Source: Pterois miles
Lineage: Eukaryota > Chordata > Actinopteri > Perciformes > Scorpaenidae
NCBI GenBank assembly: GCA_947000775.1
Contig: CAMQGK010000567.1
Coordinates: 3,409,501 to 3,473,500 of the forward strand
Direction: 5' to 3'
DNA length: 64,000 nt
The position numbers and the translations under genes were made by a program. Numbering within the stretch: the stretch's first letter is position 1; every line of letters begins with the position of its first letter. The notes under the pieces are model-generated. The model had not been told where the DNA came from, did no database searches, and worked only from the letters and a program-made list of their open reading frames with translations. Below, piece after piece: positions 23,999 through 37,200 of this stretch.

Positions 23999-26900
23999 CT
24001 GCGTACATAAAAAGATATCAAAATAATATTAAAAACGATTCGGCAGAAAAAAGATATCGTCTTTCTCATTCCACGTATTCTTCTTTCTTGTCAAATTCAA
24101 CTCGACCGCTGTCAGCTCGGTCCCAGATTCGGGTGTGCTCTGCTAGTAGCAGCTGATGTAGTCTGGAGCAACACTCCTAAAAAGTTTGTATTTTCAAACC
24201 TGTGGTCTGCAGACCATAGAAATGGAATGAGTAGAAGGGACGTCCCCATTCAAGTCAATGTAGCAGGATGATCAGACCGGCGGCCATTTTTGTGTGTACC
24301 ATTGCCAGGGGCCCAATGTCCCTCCTAAAGCCTTAAAACTGAATCCTCAGGGACTTCACTGATGTGAGGCTTCAAAAGGTATAAACATATTCAGCACTCT
24401 GAGGAAACATATCACATAACCTGGATGATGTCAGTTATGGGTTTAATTTACGTTTTTTACTGCCTGTTTTAATGTCGTCCAGGCTCTTGCCATATGAGAT
24501 TAGAGGTAACTCAAACTATTTACTTGTTTTGTCAAAAACAACCTTCCTCAACCTTACCTTTTCTTTTTAAATGCCTCTGGGCTTCCCCTGGTAACCGTGG
24601 TAACCCTGTGTTTAACATCACAATGCTATGAATTGTGGGTAATTCCCTCAGGCAAAGATGGAAAGTGTTCAAAAATGTGAGAGAGCCCTCAAAGACCTGA
24701 TGATTTGACAGCGGGACAGAGCTAAACCCTCACGGACTTAATGCGCCTAAAAGTCTGTCAGTCTGAGTGTGGACATTAGGATTGGGCCATTAAGACCGTT
24801 GTAGCAGGCTAACTTCCATATAAACCAATCCAGCTAATGTCTGGTGGCATGCTCACTGAGGTGAGGTTTTGTAGCAACTGTGGAGTAGTGACATTAAGAA
24901 GCTCAGACAGCAGATTTAATGAGTAAACTTTAACCATTTAATGCTTCACTCTTGTCACAGCAGAGGAAAGCTCATGGCTATCGTCAAATGAATGACAACT
25001 TTGGCTCATTAACTCCGTAACCATTGGAATTAGCAAGCTGAGTTAACTAGTTTATTAATTCCACCATGATTTAACATTATACTGGTAACAGAAAATGAGC
25101 CGAACAGCAGGCTGGTGGGGTCACTCCACCTCCCTCCCCGTCACTCCAGAGGGGGACATGCTACCTAGATAACCAGTTAGCAATTGGTCTCCGAGCCCAC
25201 AGCTTATAATCGTGTCTAGAAGGTAACCTGCAAATTGCGAAATCTGGCAAAAATTTGCAAAAACTCTAGCAGGACTTGATGCCCGGTGATCTATCCTAAC
25301 CTTAACTATTCAAAGTTAATGCCTGACCTTAACCATCCCAGCTCTGGGGCTACCTTCTAGTCTAGAGGGTCTAAGAAGGGTAGCCTGCATGCCTTTACTA
25401 TAGAAGGATTCATGATTGCTTCACAATGAGCTGCGACCACACTTTATGCCCCCATTGACGAGTGTTGTCACCATATCAACTAACAATAATCACAACTTCC
25501 TTTTGTACCTGTTAAATGACCACAGAAATGACCACAGTTAAATGTCTGTTGTTGACACAACAGACGCTTACTCAAGTGGGGCAAATTTATCAGGTTTCCC
25601 CTGGGGTTCCCCCCAAAAGGCTTTACACAACTTTTTTCATATATGCAGTAGTACTCCAACAGACTCAGATGTGCAAAACTGGTGGAGTCGCCCTTCAACT
25701 GGTGTACAAAATAACCGTCATAGTTTTACTTTATAGCCATATCATGATGACAACATGTTCTGCTTAGGTGGACAGACTGACCGTTCTCGCCTTCTCCACA
25801 TAGCGCTTGTATCGCTCCTCCATCTGCTTCATGTCCTCGTCCTTCTTCCGCAGGCTCTCCTGGAGTTCATCTATCTTCTTTGCCACTGAGAGGGAGAGAA
25901 ATAAAGAAAGCGCTACGTAGGGAGAAAGACAGGACACTGGCAGGTGCTCAAAGAGGCGGCAAATGAAGGAATTCAAGGGCACGAAATGACTTACTATTGC
26001 CGTCCACTTTGGGCTCTAGGTCATCAATGACCTCTCTTTTCTTTTGGAGGTCGGAGTGAGCTTCATGGAGTTTCTCCCTGCAATAATCACACGTCAGGAG
26101 TGAGCGCGTTCACTTTTGCTTGGGACCCACATGGTTAAATGATCTGTAAAAAGCAGCACTTACAAATGCTCCTCAAGCTTTTTCTTCAGTAAGGAGGACT
26201 TCAAGGAAGAACAGAAAAACACGTTAAAATCTAAATGCACAAGGTTTTCTAGATAACACACAAACACTCAGTATGAAGCTGCAAACGTCAAGCTGGCAAA
26301 GAGTTAAATCATGGGCCAGTTGGACAGAGGGTGGGCCGTACTTACGATGGCCTGATTTTGGCAGAGTTGATCGATGGGGGCAGGCGCAGAGAGACAGACA
26401 GAGAGGGGCAGGCGTTAACAGTGAGTCACCACAGCAAACGGGTTTAATTCCCACACAGCATGTATCAAAGTAGAGCAAACACTGCAAGCGTTTCTAGTCT
26501 TTTCAATATACTCAATATGCCATGCATCTAGTTGATCAGTTTCATGAGGAAAAGATGGTTTCATATGCACAATGTGTCTCAGTATTCTGTCAACGTGATT
26601 GTAGAAATCTATGGTTTGTGCTGAGGAGTGTTATAATAACAGTGGGAAGAGAAGGAAGAAGGTCTCTCGACTGCTACTGGAAGTGTTGAAATCTTTAAAC
26701 ATTATAACCTACCTTATTATACTTGAAGTTAGCCATAGCAATAATGAGTTAACACAAATTTGCTTTAGTGCCACTAATTTCTTTAAGGCAAACTGAGATT
26801 TTTAGGTTGTAGGAAGTTTTAAAGCTAGAGTGAAGATACATCTCATGAAACTAGAAAATGTAAGGAGTCCACTGGTACCAACCATGTGAAATGAGGAAGG

Positions 26901-28118
26901 AGGCTAAATAACGCTCCAAACTTGGTGAGGAGAAACTGTCATGGCCATTTTCAAATTTTCAAAGGGGTCCCTTGACCTCTGACCTCCAGATATGTGAATG
27001 TAAATGGGTTCTCTGGGTACCCACCAGTCTCCACTTTACAGACATGCCCACTTTATGATAATCACATGCAGTTTGGGGCAAGTCATAGTCAAGTCAGCAC
27101 ACTGACAGCTGTTGTATTTATTTACGCTAAATGCAGTACCAGTGAGGGTTTCTGGACAATGTTTGTCATTGTTATGTGTTGTTAAATGATTTCCAATAAT
27201 AAATACATACAGACTTTTGGGTATATTTGCATATTTTTCCACTCCCATGGTGATAAGAATATTAAATACTTGACAAATCTCCCTTTAAAAAGGTAAAAAA
27301 TGTGAACTTAATCATGATTAAATATTTTAATCAATAGACCCCTAATTTAAGTTAAAAAATGTATTATATTTTGTTGGTATTTTATCAATTGTTTTATTGT
27401 ATTTAATATGTATAATTTTATTAATCTAGTTTTTACTTCACAGTTTTACTCCTATTACTGTTGTAATTCTATTTCATTACATTTTTTTTTTTTATTGTAT
27501 TTTTGTCTCAAATGATCAAACTGTTTAATTGTTGAACTGTTTTTGTCATTTCTGTTGTTTTCATGGTCTACACTTGTTCAGTCTTATTTTCAGTCATCTG
27601 TGAAGCACTGTGAACTGCACTAACCTGTGTGACAGGTGCTATACAAATAAAGTTTGACTGATCGACTCACATCCTCATTCTTGCTGTCCTGCTCGTGGAG
27701 CGTTTTCTGGAGCTCCTCGATCTGAGAACGCAGCTCTGAGATCTGCTGCTGGTTTAATCTTGGAAACAAACAAGGACAATGGAGGGACGAGAGGAAACGT
27801 TAGGAACAGAAAAGATACAAGAACCAGAGAGAAAATGAAATGGATTAAAGGAACATTGCGGAGAGGGTAACAAACAAACGGGAGGTCGATGGTAGAGATG
27901 AAACACAAGGTTATTAAGTTGATACTGTGGGTGGGAGATGTATGCAAAGTATCATGTGGATTTGTGTACATCTGCTGCAGGCGGTGTTCCTCCATTCCCC
28001 CAAGTGTATCTGCCTGGCCATTCACGGCTTTGCTCTCTACTGAGCATGCTCGCTCCATTCCTCTCCTCCTGTTACTGTTGCTGAGGATGCTTCCCACACC
28101 CTGGGCCTGGTGTTGCAT

Positions 28119-28158
<40 letters not shown>

Positions 28159-28197
28159 ACGCAGTCCACCCACATGTCCACATGCCCACAGGCATGT

Positions 28198-28230
<33 letters not shown>

Positions 28231-31200
28231 CAAGGGACAATCTGGCTTTCTGCTGTCTGTCCTCCAGTCCAGCCCACACAGCTCAGTTGAGCACACAGTC
28301 CAGAGGGTGAGTTGACATTTAGGCAGATATCACTCCTACCATCAGCCAAACACCCCGCTTAATGTCCAGGAACACACAATATGGTGGCCTAGGAGGGGGA
28401 TGATTATTTAACACAAGTGAACAAGAACTTGGACTGCATGTTACGTACACACACACCCCTCCCCCTACCTGTTCTGAGTTTCCAGGGCGTTCTTGCTGCG
28501 CTGAGCCTCCTCCAGCTCAGCCTGCACCTCCACTACTTTCTGCCTGTAGGTCTCCTCCTGGATACACAGCATCTTGTTTTCACTCTGCAGACGCACCACC
28601 GTCTCCCTGTCCGAGGGACAGAGAAGAGAGGGGAAACGGGAGGTGAAGGAAAATGGAGTCGTGATGAAATGAGAGGGTGGCAGAGGCGTGAAAAGTCTGC
28701 AGAGCTGGCCGCGCCTTTATCCGACAACACCCCGGCCAAATGTGCAGCCCTGGCATGTGGCGCTATTTCAGGGGCCAGATTAGAGAAGATGAATACAGGG
28801 CACGAGTGGGCTACTCGTAGTGACACCAATGCATGTCTGTTACGGGTTTAGATGGAAAATCTGTTATATGGTTGTTACTTCACATGAACCCCCCCACGGC
28901 TTATACACACAGATATAGTATAACAGACATACTTGAGCTCAGTAGGCATGATCTCTGCAGCAAGGTTTCCTACTGTGACACCATTGTCACACAAGCCTCC
29001 TGCAGAGAAAGAGTGAGAAGTGTCAGCGGGTAACCTAACTATTTCATTAAATAGCCAGATTTGCATATTTTTGTTTAAGTCAGAAATAAAATAGTTTCAA
29101 ATTCACCGAACAGCTTAACACGTATATATTTGTACAAAGTTAAATAATGGTCAGCCACCAACGCATCCTGCCCCAGAACTGTGAATCCTTTAAAAAGGGA
29201 TAGTTCAGATTTTTTGTGGGGTGAAGTGGGGGTATACAGTTGTGTTCAAAATAATAGCAGTCCAACATGAATAACCTGTTTTTGGTAGAAATTATATTAC
29301 TGCATGGCAAATAATTTACCAGTTGCTGTAGCAGGGTCATAGAAAACCAACAGAGGCAACATTCATGATATGTATGCTCCTGAGTCTGTGTAATTGAATA
29401 ATGAATTGAAGGGGCGCGTTCAAAAAAATAGCAGTGTGGAGGTCAATTAGTGAAGTCATTCAATCTGTGAAAAAACAGTGTGTCAATCAGGTGGCCCTTA
29501 TTTAAGGATGAAGCCAGCACATGTTGCTCATGCATTTCTCTCTGAAAACCTGAGAAAAATGGGTCGTTCCAGACATTGTTCAGAAGAAAAACGTACTTTG
29601 ATTAAAATGTTGATTAATGAAGGGAAAACGTATAAAGGAGTGCAGAAAATGATGGGCTGCTCGGCTAAAATGATCTCCAGTGCTTTAAAATGGGAAGCAA
29701 AACCAGAGAGACGTGGAAGAAAACGGAAGACTACCATTCGAATGGATCGACGAATAGCCAGAATGGTGAAAACTCAAACAATGATCAGCTCCAGGATGAT
29801 CAAAGACAGTCTGAAGTTACCTGTGAGTACTGTGACAATTAGAAGACGCCTGTGTGAAGCTAATCTATCAGCAAGAAGCCCCCGCAAAGTCCCACTGTTA
29901 AAAAAAAAAAAAGACGTGCTGAAGAGGATACAATTTGCCAAAGAACACCTTGGCTGGCCAAAAGAGAAATGGAGAAACATTTTGTGGACAGATGAGAGTA
30001 AGATTGTTCTCTTTGGGTCTAAGGGCCGCAGACAGTTTGTCAGACGACCCCCAAACACTGAATTCAAGACACAGTACACTCTGAAGACAGTGAAGCATGG
30101 TGGTGCAAGCATCATGATATGGGGATGTTTCTCTTACTATGGTGTCGGGCCTATTTATCGCATACCAGGGATCATGGATCAGTTTGGATACATTAAAATA
30201 CTTGAAGAGGTCATGTTGCCTTATGCTGAAGAGGAAATGCCCTTGAAATGGGTGTTTCAACAAGACAACGATCCCAAACACACCAGTAAGCGAGCAGCTT
30301 CTTGGTTCCAGACCAACAAAATTAAAGTCATGGAGTGGCCAGCCCAATCCCCGGACCTTAATCCGATAGAAAACTTGTGGGGTGACATTAAAAATGCTGT
30401 TTCTGAGGCAAAACCAAGAAATGCAGAGGAATTATGGAACATTTTCAAATCATCCTGGGCTGGAATACCTGTTCACAGATGCCAGAAGTTGGTCGACTCC
30501 ATGCAACACAGATGTGAAGCGGTTCTCAGAAACAGTGGCTATACAACTAAATATTAGTTTAGTGATTCATAGGAATGCTGAATCCTGGATATTTTTCAGT
30601 TTATACAGTAAATATTTGAGTTTGTAAAGTAAAATGCAGACACTGCTATTTTTTTTGAACAGCCCAATGTTCATTTTTCTTCATTTTCTGTAAAGTAATA
30701 CAAGAATTTCTGCTTTTTTCTTCATGTTTTGATTTAGAATATAATGTGCAGTGTTCCCAATGCATAGAAATAAAAACCATTATAAGGATTTTGGGCTTTA
30801 CTCAATTTTTTAAACAGACTGCTATTATTTTGAACACAACTGTATGACGTACTCATCCATAGTCAGTGTATTACCTGTGCTATATTTAGGATAATTCAAT
30901 TGCTTTACCTTGTCGTCAGCCCTTTGCAGCGAGGAAGTGAAGCTGTTATATCTGTTAATGTTCTCCTCAAAGCTAACAGACTCCCTTAATAAAGACGGTA
31001 ATTTTACCATGCAGAACACAGGAGTTGCTAGTCTACTGCTGCCTTTATCAGATAGTTTGTGTTATTATGTGACTTTGGTGAATCTGAAGTAGTTTAAAAC
31101 ACCAAAGTCACAAAATAACAAACAAAACTAACCGATCGAGGCAGCAGTAGACCAGCAACTCCCATGTTCTGCTAGGTAAACTTACTGTTTTTGTCAATGG

Positions 31201-34200
31201 AGTCTGGCGGCTTGAAGAGAGCACAGATTAAGGAAAGAGCTGTCTGTCAGCAAGATAAAGCAGTGAAATTATTGGAAATATAGCATAAAATGAAAGATTT
31301 TTTTGAGATGGCTAAAATATGTTTTGCTTGTCAATCGTATGTGCTAGTACTCCTACATGCTTCTCCAAACTGGGAGCATGTTGACTGACATTTAAGTTAC
31401 TGTAGGTAATACACTGACTATGTATTCTAACACAAGTGGATTTTTTTATATCTTTGTTTGTAACTCACCAGATCCACTGAGACACCTCTGTTGGACTTGT
31501 GCACACCTGAGCTCATCGTTGGTCTCCCGAAGCGTGTCTCTTTCTGAGATCAGACGCTGAAGAACGAAGCACAGAGTAACACAAGCTTCAGCTTCACTTC
31601 AGACTGCTTTAGTTTGTATGTTAACAAAAATTATTAGGCCGACGGCATTGATAAACTCATGCAAGTATGAAACTGCTCTGCATTGAAAGGAAAATTCAAA
31701 ACAAAGCTGCAGGCACCCAGATAGTTTAATGGTTAAGGTGTGTAGCGCATAACCACAACGTCCATGGTTTGATTCCTAGTTGCGGGTCTGTGTTGCAGAT
31801 TTTACATTAATTAAAGCTAGAATTACCACCTAACAGATGTATGCTTGTGAACCAGTCAAGTTGCAGTTTACATCCAGGTCTGTTCAAAATGTCGTCACGT
31901 CATCATTTCAATTGTCTTAATTAGCAGAGTTATGGCCAAAAAATGTGGTTTGTGAGGTTACAGTGACCTTTGACCGCCGAAATCAAAGTCATCCTTGCGT
32001 CCAAGTTGATGTTTGAACCTATGTTGAAGAAATTTGCTCCAGGCGTTCCTGAGACATCGCGTTTATGTGAATGGAAACTAGCCATGGTTGTCGCTGGCGA
32101 CAGGGAATTAAAATAAATAAATAAATAAATAAATAAAACTCGATTAGGTTTTGTTAGACCAGCTGAGACTGGTCATTTTACATTTAGACTACTGGCCATA
32201 ATTGGGGTAAATCAGATTTACACATTATCGCTTGAACCGCAAAATCCCACAGAGCGACAACTTTCTTTTATTTGACTCACACACCACCTGGAAGTAGTAC
32301 AAAGTAAATGTACACTTCATGTCAGTACAGTATGTATTTCTTAATTACTCCCACGGGTAACCGCGGACATTAATCACTCCTGTCAGTTTGCAGAAGGTGT
32401 TAGAATTGACACAACGTGGGAGTCCACTGAAGAATAGTACGATATTTGCCTGGCAACAATCCCTCCTGCAGTGATGTGCGTCCTGCAATAGTCACAACTA
32501 ATGCTGATCTACTATATTACTGCGTGTAACGTTGTCTTGTAATAAGACAGGGCTTTAGTGTGTGAGTGTAATATCAGATGGATGCTCCAAGCTTATAAAA
32601 CAACTCAGTAAAAGCACTTTAAAAAACATAATTGAAGCTTTGTTTCCTGACAATGTCACCCACTCACTTCTTTCTCCTTCAGCAGTGCATCATACTTGTC
32701 GTGAAGGTTCTTGTACTCAAACTGCCATTTCTCAGCTTTCATGGCCTCTGCCGAGTGCTTGGTGTGAAGCTCATGAGCCTGCAAGTAAGAGAGCACAGCA
32801 ACAGTCTGTGTTGGCAAGGGCTCTCTACAAAAACTGCAAGGTTTTTCTAAAAACGTGCACAGACCAGTCTGTGTTTAACATCACTTGGACGTCAACACAG
32901 GATAAAATATCATTCCTCCTCCTCCTCCACCGGACCCACAGCTTGCCTGTCTCTTGTAGGTGTCCAGCTGACTGCGGACAGCGTTGGCCCTTCGGAGCTC
33001 CTCCTCCAGCTCGCAGGTGCGTTGCATGTACACGGTGTTGCGCTCCTCCAGGAGGCGCACCTGCCTGCGCAGGTCTCCCAGATCCTCCAGCTTCCTCTTG
33101 TACGTCTCCACCAGCGCTTCGAGCTGGTTCACCCGGTCAGACGAGTGCCTGCGGGGGAGGAGAGGACCGCGTGGGAGGCGTCAAGTACCGGCTCAGAAAC
33201 ATGACTTTTAGTTAAACACAATACATCCGCGTGAATGTGTACTTAACTACTGAACACCACCGACTCTGACGCAAGCCAGTGTCAATGCATGAAATTCATA
33301 TTATCAACACAGATGTCAGAGTGGAGCTGAATGGACGTCTGTGTGTGGGCAGTGTGGGAGTTGTTTCTGTGAGTGTAAATTGATAATAGATGAACTACTG
33401 CTTAAAGGAAAAGGCTGGTGATGTTTAAAAATCCCTTGAAAAGATCAAAACCAACAGTGTGTTAGTTTGTCTCTCAGTACTTTTCTACTTCTTTCTTTCT
33501 GTGAGTATTTACAACACCAAAACCATGTATGTGGGATTGACTGAAAATAAACCAAGATTGTGGTAAAAAAGCAACATCTCACCCAGAGCAACAGTAAAAC
33601 TCACTGCTGTGTTTTTAATTGTTTTTGGACAACTGAGTTCTATAAGAATATGCTACATTAAACTATGGCTACACAGACAATACTTCTTAACCCTATGGGA
33701 CCCACTTAGACCCTTTTTTTGTTTTTGTTTTTTTTAGGGGGACACAGGGGTATTTTAGGGGGAGATAGCAGGTCAGCAGATGTCACACAGAAGTGGTGTA
33801 CATCATCATGAAAGCTGTGAACCTCGAGATTAATGAGATGAAGCTCAGCACTATGTATCAAGTTGTTCTAGTCATAAATCATCCATCCATCTTCAACAGC
33901 TTATCCTGTTAGGGGTTGTGGGGGGGCTGGAGCCGATCCCAGCTGGCATTGGGCGAAGGCGGGGAAAACCCTGGACAGGATGTCAGTCCATCGCAGGGCA
34001 AATAGTGAGAGACGACCATTCATGCTCACATTCACACCTACGGGCAATTTGCAGCCTGTTATAAATCAAAAATTAAAAATAATAAAAATAATAATTGATT
34101 AAAATAAATTGTGAAGGTGAGTAAGGGCTCAGAATATTATGCTAAAAGTATATGACGGCCATTCCCATGCTCTATTATGTCTCATAGGTTGTTGCAACAA

Positions 34201-37200
34201 TTTTTGGGGTGAAACCATTTGTTAATCAGATTTGGTGCTAGATTTTACCATTTTTTACTACTCAAGAGTTGATAAAAATGATCAAAACTCCCTCTAAAAT
34301 ACCACACTGAGAATCAAGACATTAAGACCCAGACTGCATGTGATTATCATAAAGTGGGCATGTCTGTAAAATGAGACTTGTGGGTACCCATTCACAATAT
34401 TAATAACAATTTTTTTTACTACAGATTATAAATCAGTATAGCTACTACAGATCATTATTATATATAATAACATTCATAATTCATTCACATATCTTGTGGT
34501 CCGAGAATCCAATTTTTCCTCATCAAAATTTAGCCTAAATTTGCAGCATTATTTATTGTCCTTACCAACATGCTAACATGACATATTTGGTACTAATGGA
34601 TTCCTGAGGTTTTCTCTTTTCATATGATTTCTGTACCTTTATTGATTAGTAGAAAAAAAAATACAGAATATCACCAGATTTATCCGTTAAAGACACAAGA
34701 CATTTTCAGCCAACATAATGCTTTACCGACTTGTCTCAATAAAAGATCTGGTTCATTTCAGTTGTCTTACTAACAACAATTTCAGAAGCTGACTCATTAT
34801 TAACTCAACAACAAATGTCAGCCAATATTTACAATATATTTCACATTTTCACAGAGGGGAATTATTTGCATGGAAGGCACTGTTAATTCTGAATGAACTG
34901 CATTTTAAATCCATCAATACACTGAGTCTTCTCTAGTTTGACATTACACAATCCCAAAATGCTCTGTTGGAAAGCTACAAAGCACAGAACACAAAACCCT
35001 CAGTGTCCATGTGACTCAACACCCACCAAGCGTGACTTTCTGCAGTTGGGCTGAGTACAAACTTGGGTTAGCTTCTAAGTAGGCCTGCGCTGCTCTCCAC
35101 AACAAATTCAACATGATTGGGTGTTATTTTGTACGAATGCTAGTCTGGTCTCACCTGAGAATGTCCATCTCATCTTTGAGTGCTTGGGCTTCGTGCGCCA
35201 GGCAGGTCAGCTCTTCATTACGTTGCTGCAGGTCGCTCACCTCGCGCTCCAGCACTTCTCCCCGTACACGGATGTCATCTCTGCTGTTCTCCAGTCTGAG
35301 TGGGATATATATGATAGCAGAGCAGTGGTTTGTATAACTGAGTGAACTGAAAGGGCCCATTGTGAGATACTGAATGGAGTAATATGACTCAGCAACAACA
35401 TTTGATTGCATCGTGTATACATGATGTTAATGAATGCTGAAAAATCTCCAGCTACATGTTGTAAAAGTCTGTAAAAGTAAAAATGTCTGTTATGTAAAGG
35501 TCCGATGACTGTTTTGCTCATGCATTAAATGCTCTGTGTGTGCTGCTTGTACCTATAGTTCTCCTCCTGAAGCTGCTCCATCTGACTCTGAAGCAGCAGC
35601 AGCTTCTTGCCGGTGATGGCCGTGGTGGAGGCGTCCGGAGAGTCAAAGCGGCTCAGCTTCTCCTTCAGGGAGCGCGTCTCTGCCTGTAGGGACGACTTCT
35701 CCTCCAGAGCCACCGACAACTGTAGTGGAAGAGAGAGGCAAAGATTGTAAAAACAAGCGTAAAGGCTGGAACGTAAGGTCACCAACCGCTGAGAGAGAAG
35801 TGACAAAGATGCGTAAAGCAACAAATATACAGCGGTAGAAAGGGAGGGAAGAAGGGAAGAGACAGAAGATGCATCAAAAATGTCCTCAACGCTGATTAAA
35901 GGACTAACATATCAAGAATGCTGACATGAGCGACTGACATCTTTCTGAAGATAAACAACACACAGACGAAAAACGCAGATACATAGCGACAAACTCACCA
36001 CTTTTCATGCTAACACATGCTTCGTTCTCATTTCACATGCTCAGGCGTCAAAAGCTAGTTAGTCAGCTGGTTTGCAGTGGTTTCGGGATGATGGGACTTT
36101 GTCAATAGTGAAGTTGTTAGCATTACCCTCAGGCTTAAAACCAGATTCCTATGATATAAATAGAATATGCAGAGCTCATTGAGGACCATTAATAACACTG
36201 GTTATAAAGTAGTGGGGGGAGAAATGTTCTACTTTTCAGGGAGCCCCAGTTCAAAATGTTTGAGTCAGGCTGAAATGAAGTTAGACAAGCTGGCATTCAA
36301 ATATTAAAAAAGGGGAGGGCATACTTACCCACTGGACATCTTTTCACTTTGAATACAGCAAAACCCTACACTGAACTTTAAGGACAGATTGCATGCTTTA
36401 GCACAGGGCCAGCAACAGTAAATAGCTTTCACAACAACACAAATGACTAATCCTTAACGCGTGGGCTAAGTAAGTAAACAAACAGGTGGGCTGAGAGCAG
36501 TACAAATTATTGTTGGCTACTGCTCCATCCCAAGGCAATGTGTCGATCTTGATGTTATGCAACTATTGACTAGAGTGTATCTTTAAAATACACAAAATTA
36601 GTCCGCTCTCAGTCAGTGATGGAAAAACAAGCCATTGGGAACACAAACAAAGTCTCAGGCAGGCTAATCAATAAGGGCCAGAGCACAGAAGCTGCAGGCA
36701 CACACATTCAACAACATGCTGCAACCACAAAACTAGGCCTCAGAGGGACCAGAGAGTCAGGTACATCCATGGTGAAATGGGTTTCATATTACTTTCTCTT
36801 TTGCGATAATGTCAACAACTCTGTTAGACAAATGGAGGATAAATCAAACCCAATCACCAATATGCCATTTTAAAAAGGTGCTAAATCTGAAATTCAGAGC
36901 ATTAATATAGTGGAGTAATGTCTACCTGAGCAGAGACTGAAGTCTCCCTCTGTGTGTGTTTGCTTTCTATACGTAGTTGTTTTAATTGTGAGTGGCGGAG
37001 TCCACCACTCCTGCACGAGAATGAAAATGCCTTCCTACACTCAAGGGAGTCACAGGAAATGACGCAGCATGTAATCCAGTGCAACCGTTTGTATCTCACT
37101 GATATCAGCCTCACTGTTTGCTGTTCACTCTACTAACGCCATGTCAGAGCTGTATTAAGAGGTGCTAAATACAGGATTTGGAGCCTTTCTATTGCCTCTC

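Larger units (their letters stand above)
29193..31425. mobile_element. Fold-back MITE interrupted by a Tc1 element (hook2 intron 13)
   Basis: The left piece (29193-29234, AAAGGGATAGTTCAGA start) and the right piece (30845 to about 31425) are the two sides of one element of the same family as 40982-41886 and 47579-48637. Shared blocks include CAGTGTATTACCTG and its inverted partner CAGGTAATACACTGACTAT, here as GTAGGTAATACACTGACTAT near 31401. The Tc1 transposon sits between the pieces. Confidence 0.75.

Noticed and set aside
27675..28296. Open frames rich in Cys-Val or Thr-His on both strands
   Set aside because: They are translations of the CA microsatellite; the real coding part nearby is hook2 exon 16.
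29774..30448. Minus-strand open frames over the transposon
   Set aside because: They are shadows of the intact plus-strand transposase.
32562..33215. Plus-strand open frame of 217 codons over hook2 exons 11-12
   Set aside because: It is antisense to well-supported hook2 exons, Ser/Cys/Arg-rich and unlike any known family.
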